From NCBI GenBank assembly GCA_010015605.1, contig ML975254.1:124001-188000 (forward strand): 64,000 bases of DNA, read 5' to 3'. The notes below the pieces were generated by a model. It made no database searches and was not told the origin of the DNA. It saw only the letters and a list, made by a program, of their open reading frames with translations. Position numbers and translations under genes: made by a program. Positions 47,595 through 60,211 of this stretch are shown piece by piece. Every line of letters starts with the position of its first letter. Position 1 is the stretch's first letter. The stretch comes from Decorospora gaudefroyi. Its lineage: Eukaryota > Ascomycota > Dothideomycetes > Pleosporales > Pleosporaceae.

Positions 47595-49831
47595 TATGGC
47601 TGCATCTCCTACTCTCCTCCTCTGGGCATGTGAAGCGCAGGTGGTGTGATGGGTCCAAGGTAACGGGGTGCATAGATGAGACGAGCAGGACTATGACGTC
47701 GCTATGTGCTCCTGACGACTGCACAGAAGGTACGGTGAAGATGCCTCAACTCTCGTCAACAACGCAACGACGCGAATGATTAGCTTCGTGTGTAGTGAGG
47801 CCGTCTGAATGCCAACAAAGGCCGACTCCACCCGAGCGCGGAGAAGGGAAAGCTAGGATGGTGAGTAAAAAGGAATGGGGTGGTGGGAGCAAGAGCAGGA
47901 TTGGGCCCTGCTCCAGCCTAGGAACGCATATACACGTACAATATGGACAGCAGATAGTTCCGAAGCACGCACCCCGCGGCGTAGAGCGGAGGTAAACTGT
48001 GAAGGGATCCCGGATCGTGATGGTAACCTACCTATTGGCGCCAGACAGCGTCTTGCTCCTTTCTCTCGTCTCGAACGAAATTGACCCGCCTCTTCGCTGT
48101 GTCTAATCTTGGCGGCAGCGGCGACGTCATATCAGGGACCACCTGGGCGCTGCTTCGGGTCTCTGAGCCGAGTTTCTGAGTGATGAAGGCGGAGGGGCCA
48201 GCAACGGGCAGACCAAGCCACGCCGCATCCTTCTTCAGCCGCCTATGTACACCACACATACCATGGTCGCCATGGCAGGCCGCGCTACTTTCCTCTGCTC
48301 TCGTCGAAGCAATTCGTCGAAGCATTGGATTCGGCGTGTGCCTGACCGTACAGCAGCCCAATGGCGCGCTGTCCCAATTGGTCGGGTACCCCTGTCGCGC
48401 TAACTGCACTTTCGCATGATTGACCGATTAGGCAACGTTGAATTCTCCTTGCGACTGCGAAGACCTGGCTTGCCGCACCACATAGACAAAGCGCTACACT
48501 AAATAGAGTGTCTCACTTAGACGTCTCAGCCAGAACTTCACTCTGTCCCGATTGACGTGTCGAATACGCTATCCTGCAAATGGGGTCGTGCATCCGAGCC
48601 CAATCCCCCGAACTCACGTGAAACCACTTATCGTACCATTATGGAGACCCCCCGGTCGTGTACTGGAGATACTGGAGCGGCTTTCGCGCCTCACACTTGA
48701 AATAGTAGCCGGTAGTTTGCGGCATCTGGCAGCTGTCAAGCGGGTATAGGGCTGTCCAACGTGGTATGCCTGCGCATCTTGGATCCTTCACGGGATTGCT
48801 AATTATTGCACTTGACCGAAACTGACTTACCTAACTGTTCCCTACTTCCTACCACACCTACATAACGGAGGCCCCTATGTAGAGCGGCGCGCACACACAC
48901 TAAAACTTACAACTCAGTATGCGCCAAGTCCCTTCCCGCGAGATTTCCAAGTTTGGGTCCTCAGCGCGGGTATGTCGGATGTTGTTTGCGCCGCGGAAAA
49001 AAGAGAACGATTTCCTACTTCCTACTTCCATGGTAATGTAGTACAAGCAAAAGTGCAAGGTAGGCTTATTTAAGGAATACTAACAAACCGACGTAAACAG
49101 CTTCTTTTAGTACGAAAAATACTTATCGCGGAGACTTCCATAGTCTGGTACTCTCGGAACTACTGTGCCACTGTGCGTACTACGTAGATAGTGGTGCGCT
49201 ACTGCTCCCCAACCCTATAAACACCAACGCAAGGGAAGCAGATGTGGAGTCGTTCAAGTCATGCAAACGTCATTCCGGAAACCCATTCCGTGAGCACCAC
49301 TATTGGTCAAACTATCTTAGCCGGTGCATCTGCAGGACTGAGACTACACAATATGTAGCAACAAATTTGAAGTCACTAAAACGTAGAACAGAACACATAA
49401 ATAATTGCGCAACTCTTGTGTCTCCTTTTTCAATGTACTACATAACTACATAAACGTTTCAAATAAAATTCCACGTTGCGTAACTCTGTGCATGTGCATT
49501 GTTGGAGAGCCAACTCTTTGTTCAAGTTTTTAATCATCGCGGAATAATACAGGAAGGAACAAGTCGACGGGAAACGATAACTATTTATTTACAAGAAAGA
49601 AAAGCCTTGCTGGGTTATGGCGACTAGCACTGCTACCCATCTACAAACGTCGTTTATTACGAATATGACAAATAATAATAAAATTTCAATGTCCAATGTG
49701 CCCAACGTCATCTCCCCCTTCCATCTCCCCCATCAAGCCAACCCTTCACCCAATCCCCGGCGATGGCCCCTCTATCTCCCCCTCCTCTTCCCTATCCAAT
49801 CCAAGCCGATCACTTGTTGAGCACAACGCCC
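47595..49831. other. Long intergenic region
   Basis: About 2.2 kb upstream of the histidine kinase and downstream of the Syp1 gene, containing the kinase promoter. From ~48430 it becomes AT-richer, with a tandem CCTACTT motif near 49010-49030. No gene or RNA supported. Confidence 0.45.
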
Positions 49832-52729
49832 TCAAACCCCCAAATACGTCCCACTAACAATCTTCTTAACAGAATTCACACCCTTCCACCCCACCGCCGG
49901 ACTTACAGGCGCCACATCCTCATCCGCAAATGGATCCGCCTCACCTTCCTCCTTCTTCGCACTCAACGGCGCACTCACACTCACGCCCAAGCCACTGCCC
50001 AGCGTCAAGCTCTGCTCATCGCTGATCTCCCAGCGCGCCTCCGTGTTGCCAGGGTTCGCTTGTCCGTCGGTCAAAAATCGCGCCCGCAGTGTTTGTGCGA
50101 CTTGGCCTGTGAAGAGCGTCACGTCGCCGAGACGCCAATATATGAGGCCTTTGTCGCGCGAGAATGTGCCCGTGGGTTTGGATTGGCAGGATGTGGCTTT
50201 GGAGCCGGGCTCGAGGCGGATGACGAGCACGAGGTTGCGGATTGTGATGCTGGTGGCGCCTCCGAGCTCGAATTTGGGGTTAAGGGAGTAGTTCAGGATG
50301 ACCGAGGTTTGCGTGGGCTCGGGTTTCCATGCCGGTGACAAAAGGAGGGGTGGGAGGGACGCAATGTTGTTGTCTTCAATGTGGAGCTGGTAGTGGAATG
50401 CTACTGAAGTTTTTGTGATCTTGGACAGGTCCACAGTGTAGGTACCCGGATTATCCGCCGACTGTTCGATAAAAGCGGGGTTTGGGGCTACTTTCTCGAG
50501 AACGGGGAAGTTCTCTAGTCGTATACTTTCCGTACCAAACGGACCGGCCGAGATGTCCACGGGATTGAACGCAAGCGCAACCTGTCCGATTACCATGGCT
50601 TTGGTGACATTGCCTTGTTCAAACCACGCGCTGACCGTCTCCACCAATGACGCGTTCAGTCCTGGTCCATGCAGGTCCGGGTGCTTGATGGTAGTGCTGG
50701 CGGAGCTACTCAACGATCGTCCCGACCGGATGGACTGAGTGTCTGATGGGGCATGGTCCTCCGCCAACAGCGATCGATGTGGAGGTTTGAAAGCTGGGGA
50801 AACGGGCTGGAGAGGGGGGACAGGCGTGGGGAAAGTTGCAGACCCAGGGCCAGAGTCACTAGTGGGAAGGGGTGGAGGCACTTCGCCTATGCTTTGGAGT
50901 TCTGGTGCTGCGGGATTCGCCACGAATATCGTGTTACGAACATCTCGACGACCACGCAGTGTACTTGATCGCTTCGGCTGCGCGGCTTGCTGCCCAGATG
51001 TTAGCATGGGCTCATGGTAAACTTTGCATTCAGCTTACCGCACGCAAGGTGTTAACTAGGTTCGCCGTCGCCGCATCAGCGTCACCGTCTTCCTCCTGGA
51101 TAGGGGCATTTCTAATGTCAAGCTTGAATTGAGGTTGGGGATTGTTTTCGGCTTGCGCGCTGATAGAGTTAGTTGTACGTCTAGAACAGCGCGTGTTAAC
51201 TTACAGTCCTGCTTCTCTTTCCGCCTCTGTAATGGCATCGGCGGCAGAAGGTGGCACAGAGAACCCTTCGGCGTCCTTCTCCGGTTCTGGCTGTGTCTCA
51301 GCAACTGGAGGAGGCGACAGGGGTTCGGTGAGCTCCGGGATCGATTCTTGTACTGGCGCAATGCCGTTCGTCGCGCTTGGTGTGCTAGTGTCACCTAGGG
51401 ATTCGGGTATGGTACCGTTTGGAGCATCTGTGCTGGTTTGACGCGTGAGACTTGGCGACTCGGATCTCTGAGAAACACTAGGTCTTTGCGAGAGATGTCT
51501 AAGGGGCGAAGTTGGACGTTCGGCGGTGGAGCTTAAGGAGGATCCCAAATTTTCGCGATCCTTATTTTTGTGCTTCCCAAATCCACTGAATGCTGACCCC
51601 AAGTTGGACGAGGATTTCCGGTCCGGCGATGTTGCGCGACCGTACGGATGGGCACTCTGTCTGCGGCGCCCCAAGACGGTCCCAAATCGCTTGAGAGGGT
51701 TCGAGCTGTGTTTTTCCGGGACAGAGCCACTCTTTTGACTGCGGTTATCGTCTGCTGCAGTTGGTGACGCTGGTCCCGGGGGCGGTGCTAGACTTCGCGA
51801 AGGCGTCCCAGCACTGCTCAGCTTCCGCGATGGCTGCGGTACTTCGCCGCTGCGAATCCGTAGTGCCCATGTTTGTATCTCGTCCGCTGTTTCAATGTTC
51901 AGCATGGCGTTCAGCGTCTCTTCAGCGGTTGATCGACTGCGTTCCACCTGGTCTACCTCGTGTGTCTGAAACTGGGTGAGGACGTCGCGGAGATGATTCA
52001 GCCGGGTCTCGTCAATGGCCTGCAGCTGCTCGAAGACATAGGGCGCTTGCGAGTCCCATTGCAGTTCAGCCTTTTCTATGTCCTGCACAGCATCGGCAAC
52101 AGCGGATTGTTTGGCCTTCGGTCCCTTATCCCGGAGTTTGCCTTGCTTCTTCTGCGCCGCGTCGATGTCTTTCGCGATGGCGGAGAGGTTGCCTTGGATG
52201 TTGCCCATGGCCTGCACGTCGCGGTTTTGGGCGGCAAACTCGCGCAACGGCCGCTCCACGTCGGCTTCGATCTTGGCGGCGAGGTGCGCGTGCGATTGGG
52301 CGACCGACTCGGTTGCGCTCACGATCTTCTGCCATGGTGTCGTGAAGATGCTACTCGACGTGTCAGTTCAATGCGCCGTGACGCCTTCAGGACGACGTGT
52401 ACCCAAGATCAGAAGACTCGTCGGGCGGGTGTCGGTTCGCCAGCTTCCGCAGCCCCTGGACATATTGTTCTTCGACGCGGCGACGTTCCTGCGCCTTGGT
52501 GAGCACCCCGTGACCGTGACAATGCGCCTTCCTAGGGCTCCACCAACCTGCAGCCAGTCGGCGATGTGGTTATTCAGCAGGCCCACGTGCCTCACGCGAT
52601 CGTTGAGCACATTGACGGCTTGCGCGGGCGACAGCGATGTCTGCAGCGGGCGTGAGTGGAAGCTTGGGGGCAAGGCTCGGAGACGGCTCTTACCAGCAAT
52701 GCCGGGTATTCTTTGCGTTGGAGCTCCAT
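49832..52729 (-). CDS. SYP1: Syp1-like endocytic adaptor (F-BAR + mu-homology domain)
   Basis: Six exons: 52729-52694, 52640-52548, 52488-52403, 52350-51205, 51159-51039 and 50989-49832; 879 residues. Residues 1-~255 form the F-BAR dimerisation and membrane-bending module (MELQRKEYPALL, then AVNVLNDRVRHVGLLNNHIA, RVEEQYVQGLRKLANR, coiled coils and WALRIRSGEVP). The middle (~270-600) is Ser/Pro/Arg-rich with a conserved PLKRFGTVLGRRRQ-type basic motif and a short FKLDIRNAPIQ element. The C-terminus (~605-879) is the mu-homology domain (NASLVETVSAWFEQGNVTKA, DSLTLGSG-like end strands). Syp1/FCHo proteins mark early endocytic sites at the plasma membrane, bind cargo through the muHD and influence septin organisation. 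Small 5' exons are supported by phase and by domain continuity. It appears intact. Confidence 0.92.
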
Positions 52730-53688
52730 GGCACGGAGGGAAGGAATGGGCGCACAGCCACAGAGTAGCTAGTGGGCGTGTTTACATAGAGTTGAAGCTG
52801 CGCGAGCTTGGCAAGTGTCGTGGAGCTGTCACGACTGCGCTGTCCGTCGTGGCTTGAGGGCCCTGCGCTTTTGGGTTAGGTCGAGAACCGCGGTTGTGCT
52901 CGGGTCTGACGTAGCCCTACCCTGCACCTTGGTAATGAATTGACCCCAGGCACACCCTGCGACGGTTGGGAGCTCTCGAGAAGAATACGATACACGTCAG
53001 ACGCGTCAAGCGATGGTATGCATATGATATTGCGTCCACGGGTGTTGGGTGCTACCGGTAAGGTAGCCATCGGTAGACTTGTGGCTGTCGATACCTACTC
53101 CCGTATTGCTCTGCAGGGCTGATCCGTGCCATTCGCTCCTGCTCTGGCTCTCTCTACCGGGACACTACATGTGCAACGCTCCTGCCGCAGTGATAATCTT
53201 ACCCTATTCATTATTCACAGTAACGGTAACCGCGCCACATGGCTTCCTCGGACTGGCGGTCGAGCCTAGCCTTCTCTGCCCGCCTGCTAGCTGTTAACAA
53301 AATGCAAGTAACAAGATTGCCATACCTACCGGTACCGGGGAAACCTGGCAAAAGTCTAGCCTCCCGTCATGGTTCCATCCACCACATGTCTGTGTTTGTC
53401 TGACCATGCAGTAGAACGTCTGCATACCAGTCATCGAACCCATCACTCTCCGTTGCCGATGCCCGGAAAGAAGCCACATTAGCTGAGGCAAAATTTTATG
53501 GCGACGCTCAATCTTCCGTACAGAGCATGCGCCCCAGAAACACGTTGAGCACATTTGTGACAATCTCCAGGACGACTATGATAGGCTTTGCAACGAGAAG
53601 GTAGCAAGCCTTCCGAGACGATGTCTCGAGTTTCCCACGGAAGAGGTGAGACCAAGTACCGGTACATGGGCAGATCCAACACCTACTA
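52730..53688. other. Divergent promoter region
   Basis: About 960 bp between the Syp1 (-) and CAK-like kinase (+) genes. No gene seen; promoters of both expected. Confidence 0.5.
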
Positions 53689-54752
53689 ATGTCGACCAAG
53701 GACGAAGACTATGTACCAACGCCGGGCGGCAAAACAATAGGCAAATATCCAAACGCCGTCTATCACCGCGAAGGTCTCTTCTCTGTCGTCTACAAAGCAC
53801 CAGCTTTGGGCGATGAAGACTACTTTGCCCAAGAAACCCCTTCCAAGAGCAGGATCATTGCCCTCAAGATCACCGCACCGTCCGTAATGGACCCACCGCA
53901 CGACTCGAAACGAGAAGCCCAGATCCTACAGCTCGCGGCTTCAGATCGTGTCATAGCACTCTTGGACACCTTTCGCGAAGATGGGAGTCATTTCGTCCTG
54001 GTGTTCCCGTTCATGCGCTATGACTTCAACGATCTTCTACAGGGTAAGAAGATGTCGAAGGATCAGATCAAGACTTGCTTAAAGGACCTGTTCACTGCAC
54101 TGGCCTATGTCCACAGCCAAGGTGTCATACACCGGGACATAAAGCCTTCCAACATCTTGCTCAAGTCTTTGGACGGACCAGCATATCTGTCAGATTTTGG
54201 CATCGCGTGGGCACCCGAGGCGCCGGGTTCGGAAGCAGTAGACTCGAAAATCACGGATGTTGGTACGACCTGCTACAGGCCGCCGGAGCTCTTGTTCGGG
54301 AACCAGCACTACGGCTGTAGTCTAGATCTGTGGGCCGCCGGTTGCACAGTGGCCGAAGCACTAGACCCTGACCATAAGACGCTATTTGATTCTGGGGAAC
54401 TAGGGAGTGATCTCGCGTTGATACAGAGTGTGTTCAAGAAGCTTGGGACACCGAACTTGGATGTGTGGCCTGTGAGTTGAGGTTTCTGAGTTCCGTCTCG
54501 CCTTTCACTGACTGGGATAGGAGGCTGCACGTTTCCGAGACTGGGGCAAGGTGCAGTTCCACGAGTACCCGCCGCAACCCTGGACTGCGTTACTACCAGA
54601 TTGGTCGGATGTAGAGCGAGATCTCGTTCGCAGTCTCGTGAAATATGAGAGTGGTGCGCGAATGAGCGCATCGAAGGTGAGCCGATGATTCAGACTCAAA
54701 ATGGAGTTATTGACAACTGTAGATTCTCGACCATGCTTACTTCGCGGAATGA
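53689..54752 (+). CDS. CDK-family kinase, Cak1/Csk1-like
   Basis: Exons 53689-54471, 54521-54676 and 54723-54752; 322 residues. It is nearly all kinase domain. The glycine loop is degenerate (YHREGLFSVVYKA instead of GxGxxGxV). The catalytic Lys is ~60 (IIALKITAP), the HRD loop HRDIKPSNILL has Asp ~150, the DFG is SDFGIAW (~169), and the CMGC-type activation end is TTCYRPPELLFG. The last 30-nt exon encodes the final helix (ILDHAYFAE), which aligns with the end of the kinase fold. There is no PSTAIRE-like helix and the activation segment has no obvious CDK T-loop Thr. This matches single-subunit CDK-activating kinases of fungi (Cak1, Csk1), which phosphorylate Cdk1 and other CDKs. The subfamily call is inference from layout. 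Confidence 0.85.
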
Positions 54753-55251
54753 TGACATTGAGCGGGGAGGGTCTCAAACGGATCCCTGATAATAATGGTC
54801 CATGGAATGCTTCGCGTACGTGATATGGTCTAGGTAGTAGCAGCATGAACACGGAAATTGTAGCAAAATATATTGTACGAACTAAAACCAATTGGCTTGC
54901 CCGTCATGCTGAGTCATTAATCACGACTAAGTTAAGTTAACTATCATGGGCGAGTGGAAGTGGAAGTCAGCCAAACAGCCGGGGGCGCTAGTGCTGCAAG
55001 GATGACGCTCCGCCATTCACAAGCAACAGCATCACCATAGCAAAGCACATGCTGAACAACAAACCACATTACCCCCCCTGTATACGATTGACAGTCGGCT
55101 GCCTTCAGCATATATCCCATCTGCAATCGCCTGCATGTTGTCGCCGTCAAGATAGCAGCTTTCCGGCCCCGGCCCCAAGTCACAGCCCCTCACCTCGTCA
55201 CCGCCGCCGTACCCTGATCTTCGCCCCGGAAAACTTGTCCCGCCCCTCAAC
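54753..55251. other. Intergenic spacer
   Basis: About 500 bp between two plus-strand genes. AT-rich first half (3' UTR of the kinase), GC-rich second half (probable Hym1 promoter/5' UTR). Confidence 0.5.
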
Positions 55252-56562
55252 ATGGCTTTCCTCTTTCGGAATAAGCAGAAGAACAATCTGGAGCTCACGC
55301 GGTCCATCAAGGAGCTGACGTTGCGGCTTGGTCAGGAGGATAGACCCAACCCCAAAGTGCGACTCGACGACTCGTGAGGTACTTGGGATGCGTGGCTGAC
55401 AGGTCATAGATGGAGGAGGGACTTGCGCTGGACCTGCAGCAGATGAAGATTAGGCTTCAGGGCACACCCGGTACGGCTGTCTTTGACATGTCCCTTCTGC
55501 CCTTCAGTCCAGCGCTGACGCTTCGAAGACACAGAAGTCAATCCCGAGGCCGTGTTCCAGCTCCTCACCAACATCCTTAACGAAGATCTATTATATGCCC
55601 TAGCAATCAACATCCACAAGCTCCCGTTCGAATCGCGAAAGGACGCTCAAGTCATATTCTCGACCGCATTCCGCTACAAGCCCGCCGGCCAGCCGACCCC
55701 ACAAGTGCTGGAACATGTCGTACAATACCGACAGGACGTCATCATAGCACTATGTCGAGGGTACGACAGACGGGAAAGTGCCATGCCGTGTGGTGGAATC
55801 CTGCGAGAGGCACTCAAGTACGATGCAATTGCCGCTCTGCTTCTCTACAACGAGCCGATGGAAGAGGGACAGTCGCTCGACCTGGGAAACGTCAATCCTG
55901 ACCTGCCGTCGTCTGGAAACGGCGTCTTTTGGAGTTTTTTTGGGTGGATAGACAAGGGCGCGTTTGAAGTCAGCGCAGACGCATTCAACACGTTCAGGGT
56001 AGGGTACTTTGACCTGTGTTGCAGTCGTAGCTCACACATTGGCAGGAGATTCTAACAAAGCACAAACCGCTCGTGGCTACATTCCTACAGACCAACTTCG
56101 ACGCATTCTTTTCCAAGTACAACTCGATGCTGGTTCAGTCAGAAAGCTATGTGACGAAGCGCCAGTCTATCAAGCTCTTGGGCGAGATCCTGCTTGACCG
56201 AGCCAACTACAACGTCATGACGCAATACGTTGATTCGGGCGAACACCTCAAGATCATCATGAAACTGCTGCGGGATGACAGAAAGATGATCAATTATGAG
56301 GGCTTCCACGTCTTCAAGGTTAGTGGCGTGGCCGCAGCTGCTCGAACCATACTCACAAGTACAGGTTTTCGTCGCCAACCCTAATAAATCGGTTGCGGTG
56401 CAACGAATCTTGATCAGTAACCGGGACAAGCTGCTCCGCTTTCTTCCCTCATTCCTTGATGACCGCACCGAGGACGAACAGTTCATCGACGAGAAGAGCT
56501 TCCTGATTCGGCAGATCGAACAACTACCCCCGGCGCCTGTAGTCCCACCACCAGCAGCATAA
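55252..56562 (+). CDS. Mo25/Hym1 family scaffold protein
   Basis: Five exons: 55252-55356, 55410-55470, 55529-55998, 56046-56318 and 56365-56562; 368 residues, the family's usual length. The MAFLFRNKQK start is typical. The rest is an armadillo-like alpha-helical repeat protein: VFQLLTNILNEDLLYALAIN, KDAQVIFSTAFRYK, CGGILREALKYDAIA, TFLQTNFDAFFSKYN, VTKRQSIKLLGEILLDRANY and MKLLRDDRKMINYEGFHVFK, the last of which is the most conserved Mo25 block. Mo25/Hym1 binds and activates GCK-type kinases in the RAM/MOR network that controls polarity, cell separation and Ace2-type output. The short exon 2 is supported by phase and by family continuity (MEEGLALDLQQMKIRLQGTP). A proline-rich tail follows. 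Confidence 0.93.
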
Positions 56563-57525
56563 CCAGCATCTCGTTTGTTTCGTGCGGTCTTGCATAGGGT
56601 GGCGTTTAAGATTGGGTATTCGGTGAGCACGTTATCTATGGCGTAGGCGCAGCATCATCGGCGTACAGTTTGCATTTGCTTCTTCGGAAGCCCACGGCTT
56701 TCTGGAGCTGTCGAAATGGAGTCGTTGGCTCGCGGGGCTCTTGAAAGCGGATGTACGGTCGATGCATTACAGTGTTGATTGGCCACCATTTGCGCAACTG
56801 ACGACGTGACGTCTGCATGCAGGGCTAGACAGCCCAAGGGTAGCTGAAGGACGGGTCTAGAGTTCGGTGGCAGCAATCGACCCGAGTTGCCCGAGAAGAT
56901 GTGATGTAATTTGCCTTCCACCTTCTGACATTTGACGGTGCGTAGCTATGCGCGGTCGCGTGCCATAGTTCACCTACGTCGTAGCACTTCAGGTGCAGGA
57001 AACGGTCACGATGAGCTTGACTATGGTTAGTAAACCAAGGAACTAGATTATGACAGTAACGTATTTACTTGCTGACAATACTGACAGGCATTATTTGTAG
57101 TGTTCTCGTGCGCTTGAGCCAGCTTATACGAGAGTACTGTGTAGTCTATAGACCAAGCTGGGTGAAGACGTCTAGATGCCATCGCCATGGTGCTGGTGGA
57201 TCTCCCGTACCGGTATTGCCCCGCTTAATCCTGGATTCTGACACGTGGTGGTGATTGGCCGCGGTTTCTCGCGTCGTTACCCGTCAGGACGCCCAGCGCC
57301 GAGTGTCACAGATGGCAGAGGCGCGACATCAGGCCCTTGCGGCTGCCGCATCTCGAGAGTCAGGCTGGGGTCGTCAAGTCTCTCGGTCTCCTGTCTCCGT
57401 CATCGTACCTGCATCGCACATGGTGTTGAAGCATGCACATGCTCCCGCTAAGCCCCTGATACTAGCCTGGGGAAAACTGGGCCCTGGACACACGCTTAGC
57501 GGCAGGACTAAAGCGAATCAGGTGC
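56563..57525. other. Intergenic spacer
   Basis: About 960 bp. A 103-codon plus-strand ATG frame at ~57312-57623 overlaps the start of the next gene in another frame; it is probably 5' UTR. No independent gene supported. Confidence 0.4.
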
Positions 57526-59451
57526 ATGCCCACGAGCAGCATGACTTCAGAGGGGATAGCACGCTGGCTCTCCTCGCAGCAGACCGCTACACAACAAGGG
57601 CCGCTTCTCAGTCCTGGGAATGAATTTCCACTCCGGACCTTGCCGTCTCTTCCGTCCGACAGTTCCCTCTCCGACGTAGGCTCGGATGCAGGTCCTGGCA
57701 TCCCTCTGCGCCCCGACTTCGCGAGACTAATCCACCCGCCCGCCCCTACCATGACGGAGGAGCCGACGGCTGCTCGAAGACGATCCTCCTCGCTCGCCGG
57801 CGCCACGCTGCCCACCAAGACAGACCCGAAGAAGCACCGGAGACGCCGGTCCGATCACATTGCCGAGGAAGAAGGGGAGAACTACTCGTCGGACGCGGAC
57901 CGGTCCGATTCCGAATCGCCCAGCGACAGCGACGACTTTGAGCTCGACGACATGAGCGCCGACGGGCTCGAGGACGACGAGGAGACGGGGCTCACCAAGC
58001 GCGACAGGCGCCGGCGCCGGCGGAGAAAGAGGCGGAACACGTTGCTGGACCAGCGCATTGTGCCCGACGACACGTACACCAAGGAGGAGAAGAAGATTGC
58101 CGACCAGAACCTGATCAAGTCGATGCTCGTCAACGGCGTGCTCATCGTTCTATGGTAAGCCATGCCACCCTTCTCGGAAAAGAGGGAGCTGACACCCACC
58201 CCTTAGGTACCTCTTCTCCATCTCCATATCCGTCTACAACAAGTGGATGTTCAAGGAGGCAACAGGCGACGGCCAGCCCACCAACATCTTTCCCTTCCCG
58301 CTATTCACCACATGTCTGCATATGATTGTCCAATTCACCCTCGCCTCGCTCGTCTTATTCCTCATACCCTCCTTTCGACCGCGACATGATTCCCTCAACC
58401 CCCACGCTCCCGGCACGCGCGTAGAGCCGGTAGACCCAAAGAAGCCGCTCATGACGAAGTGGTTCTATTTCAGCAGACTCGGGCCGTGCGGCGCAGCGAC
58501 TGGCATGGACATTGGCCTGGGCAACACGAGCTTGAAGTTCATCTCATTGACCTTCTTTAGTAAGACCCAAACTACTGCATGAGAGCGTTACAGCTAACAC
58601 GACCAGCAATGTGCAAATCATCCGCCCTCGGCTTCGTCCTCATCTTCGCCTTCCTCTTCCGCCTCGAACAGCCCTCGTGGAGACTCGTCTTCATCATCCT
58701 CATAATGACCATCGGCGTAATCATGATGGTCGCTGGCGAAGCCGCCTTCCACACCCTGGGCTTCATCCTCGTCATGGTCTCGGCCTGCTCGTCGGGCTTC
58801 CGCTGGTCCCTGACGCAAATCTTGCTCCTACGCAACCCCGCGACCGCCAACCCCTTCTCGTCCATATTCTTCCTCGCACCCGTCATGTTCATCAGCATCT
58901 TGATTCTTGCGATACCCGTGGAAGGCTTTTCGGCACTGCTAGAGGGTCTTTCACACCTATTCGAAACCAAAGGCACTGGCCTCGGCATTGGCATTCTTCT
59001 GTTCCCGGGCGTCCTCGCCTTCCTCATGACATCGTCCGAGTTCGCTCTGCTGAAGCGCACATCGGTGGTTACATTAAGCATCTGTGGCATTTTTAAGGAG
59101 GTGGTCACGATTGCGACGGCGAACCTCGTCTTCAAGGACCCGCTTACGCCGATCAATCTGACGGGGCTTGTAGTCACGATTGGAAGTATAGCGGCGTACA
59201 ATTATATGAAGATCAAGAAGATGAGGGAGGAGGCGAGAATGAATGCGCATCTGCAGAATCAGGGCGAGGTGTATGCGCCGGTCAATACGGTGGATCCTTT
59301 GGAGCGGGATCGGCGCGGCAGTATTGTTGTACGGCCTGGACAGGGCATTGTAAGGAATAGTCTTCAGCTTGCACCTGGGCTGAATGGCGTGGCCGGTGTG
59401 GATAGCCCGGCCAGAGCGAGTCCGATCAAGAGACCGGAAGATCATGAGTAG
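57526..59451 (+). CDS. SLC35/triose-phosphate-translocator family transporter
   Basis: Exons 57526-58154, 58207-58559 and 58607-59451; 608 residues. A ~200-residue cytosolic N-terminus is Ser/acidic-rich, with a strongly basic patch (KRDRRRRRRRKRRNTLLDQR) close to the first membrane segment. The TPT/DMT core of about ten TM helices follows, starting YLFSISISVYNKWMF and including TSLKFISLTFFTMCKSSALG, SGFRWSLTQILL and SICGIFKEVVTIATANLVF, the latter a hallmark region for these transporters. The C-terminal ~80 residues are cytosolic. The closest known type is the SLC35C2 / yeast Ymd8 group of Golgi or ER nucleotide-sugar-like transporters; the substrate is unproven. The alternative start ATG 57541 would remove five residues. 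Confidence 0.9.
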
Positions 59452-60211
59452 TGTTGTTATGTGTTCTAGTCTTGATTTCAAGCGTACATTTGGACTTGAT
59501 TCTTTTCGTTGCGTTTTGTTGCATCATCTTGGGCGTTGTTTTTTGTTGGTAGCATAGGTCCTGGGATTTATACCTCGTTCCTGAGATTGAAACATTTAAA
59601 GCAATATAAACTCTGCATACAAATGGAACCTACACGAGCTTACTCTCGTTGCGTGAAGCTATTCTTGTAGACCCTGTCGACAAGCCTGCCCTGCACCTTT
59701 TCGATAATAATTTTGAGAACCGACTTGTTGGTTTCCTAAAGTGCGGTGCACTAATGTTCCCAGGTAGATGGCATGTGAATTGATTACTGATGGACCAATC
59801 AAATGCCATGCGGAACATATGACGCCCCTATGGAGCCGCGGGAGCTAGGTGTTCTCGCCGCGCCTCAGTTACCTCATCGGCGAGAACACCCAGTTTTCAC
59901 TTCCACATGCACATGCACATGCACCTGCATATCGCACCTGGCGTTGAGCGTCTGCACTTTCTCTGAGGTTTGACGACACTCCTGCCCAGGTCCCAGGATC
60001 TAATTTGGCCGTTTGGCCCCCCACGTGCACCGCCTCGTTTCGTATCACGAAACCTTGCGAAACTCAGTAACCTTAGGTTGCCTCTACGCCTCATCGTGGC
60101 TTCAGTCGTAGCACTGCACGCGTGCACCCAAAAAAGCCCCCCGTTGCCTCTCTCCCGCACCGCCTCATCGTCCACGCCCTCAACATAAACATCGACATCG
60201 ACATACCCTCT
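59452..60211. other. Intergenic spacer with CATGCA repeat
   Basis: About 760 bp between two plus-strand genes. A short (CATGCA)n-like run lies at ~59904-59930. The last part should be the promoter of the FKBP-STIMATE gene. Confidence 0.5.
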
